NCBI GenBank assembly: GCA_902579585.1
Contig: CACHHJ010000005.1
Span: forward strand, 1 to 37,233
DNA: 37,233 bases
Direction: 5' to 3'
Source: an uncultured Pelagibacteraceae bacterium
GTDB taxonomy: Bacteria; Pseudomonadota; Alphaproteobacteria; Pelagibacterales; Pelagibacteraceae
Below, piece after piece: positions 36,362 to 37,233 of this stretch; within the stretch, counting starts at the first letter, position 1, and each line of letters starts with the position of its first letter. Made by a program: the position numbers and the translations under genes. The notes under the pieces are model-generated. The model saw only the letters and a program-made list of their open reading frames with translations. It was not told the origin of the DNA and did no database searches.

Positions 36362-37233
36362 AAAAATCTTTAATTAATCTTTCAGCAATTTGTACTGTAT
36401 TCAATGCGGCGCCTTTAAGTAAATTGTCAGAAACGACCCACATATTTAGAGCGTTATCTCTCGAATTATCTTTTCTTATTCTAGAAATAAAGGTGAAGTT
36501 TTTATTTTCTGCCTCTACTGGTGTTGTATATCCACCGTTTTTCCTTTCATCAACAACTTTGCATCCATCTGCTTTATCTAAAATATCTCTAACCTTTTTA
36601 ATGTCAAAAGACTTTTCAAATTCAACATTAATTGACTCTGCGTGGGATACCATAACAGGAACTCTTACGCAGGTTGCTGTTAAATTTATTTTTGGATCAA
36701 GAATTTTTTTAGTTTCAGAAATCATCTTCCATTCTTCACGGGTATATCCCTCCTCCTTAAATTCATCGATATGGGGTATTAAGTTAAAAGCTATTTGTTT
36801 TGTAAAATTTTTGGAATTAATTTTTTTTTCCTCTAAATATTCTTTTGTTTGACTAATTAGTTCATCCATAGGGGCTTTCCCTGCACCAGATACAGATTGA
36901 TAAGTAGAGACTATAACTCTTTTTATATTAAAGTTTTCATGTAGTGGCTTCAGGGCAACTACCATTTGTATCGTTGAACAATTTGGGTTAGCAATAATAT
37001 TTTTATTTTTAAACATTGATAATTTGTTTGGATTGACCTCGGGTACAATCAATGGAACATCCTTGTCCATTCTAAATACTTTAGAATTATCTATAACAAC
37101 AGTTTTTTTACTGGCTTTTGGAACCCATTCCTCTGCTATTTTTCCTCCAGCAGCAAAAAAAGTTATTTGTGCCTTTGAAAAATCATATGTTTTTAGACTT
37201 TCTATTTGTATTTCTTTGCCTTTAAATTTAATT
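36351..37233 (-). CDS. asd: Aspartate-semialdehyde dehydrogenase, 5' part beyond window edge
   Basis: Frame stays open past the listed ATG at 37070 to the window edge (KFKGKEIQIESLKTYDFSKAQITFFAAGGKIAEEWVPKASKKTVVIDNSKVFRMDKDVPLIVPEVNP); NPNCSTIQMVVALKPL, YQSVSGAGKAPMDEL. Confidence 0.95.
   Translation of the reverse strand, partial: IKFKGKEIQIESLKTYDFSKAQITFFAAGGKIAEEWVPKASKKTVVIDNSKVFRMDKDVPLIVPEVNPNKLSMFKNKNIIANPNCSTIQMVVALKPLHENFNIKRVIVSTYQSVSGAGKAPMDELISQTKEYLEEKKINSKNFTKQIAFNLIPHIDEFKEEGYTREEWKMISETKKILDPKINLTATCVRVPVMVSHAESINVEFEKSFDIKKVRDILDKADGCKVVDERKNGGYTTPVEAENKNFTFISRIRKDNSRDNALNMWVVSDNLLKGAALNTVQIAERLIKDFYGK

Noticed and set aside
36424-36852. 142-aa plus-strand ORF antisense to asd
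   Set aside because: Antisense shadow ORF without motifs.

Overview
AT-rich, densely packed window with the gene content and order of a streamlined marine alphaproteobacterium, most likely SAR11/Pelagibacterales (inferred from gene content, composition and the SAM-II-metX arrangement; not verified by search). Plus strand: argH (5'-truncated), an unannotated 40-aa LptM-like lipoprotein, lysA, plsC. Minus: hisC-tyrA. Plus: SAM-II riboswitch-metX-metW-gloB, then rplU-rpmA-obgE-proB-proA-nadD-rsfS-ctpA-rppH. From about 14.4 kb to the window end everything is on the minus strand, in transcription order: asd (truncated)-sdhC-sdhD-sdhA-sdhB-mmsA-mdh-(polytopic membrane protein)-sucC-sucD-sucA-sucB-lpdA-priA-atpH-A-G-D-C. 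I saw no CRISPR array, transposon, phage gene, rRNA or tRNA. Most of the window is core metabolism. The signals most worth following up are: (1) a SAM-II riboswitch whose downstream sequence can form mutually exclusive antiterminator and terminator hairpins; (2) a GC-rich, palindrome-containing island inside the rpmA coding sequence; (3) a GT-C-like membrane protein of unknown function inserted in the TCA gene run and abutting sucC; (4) a small lipoprotein missed by the ORF track. I found no convincing new multi-gene system.
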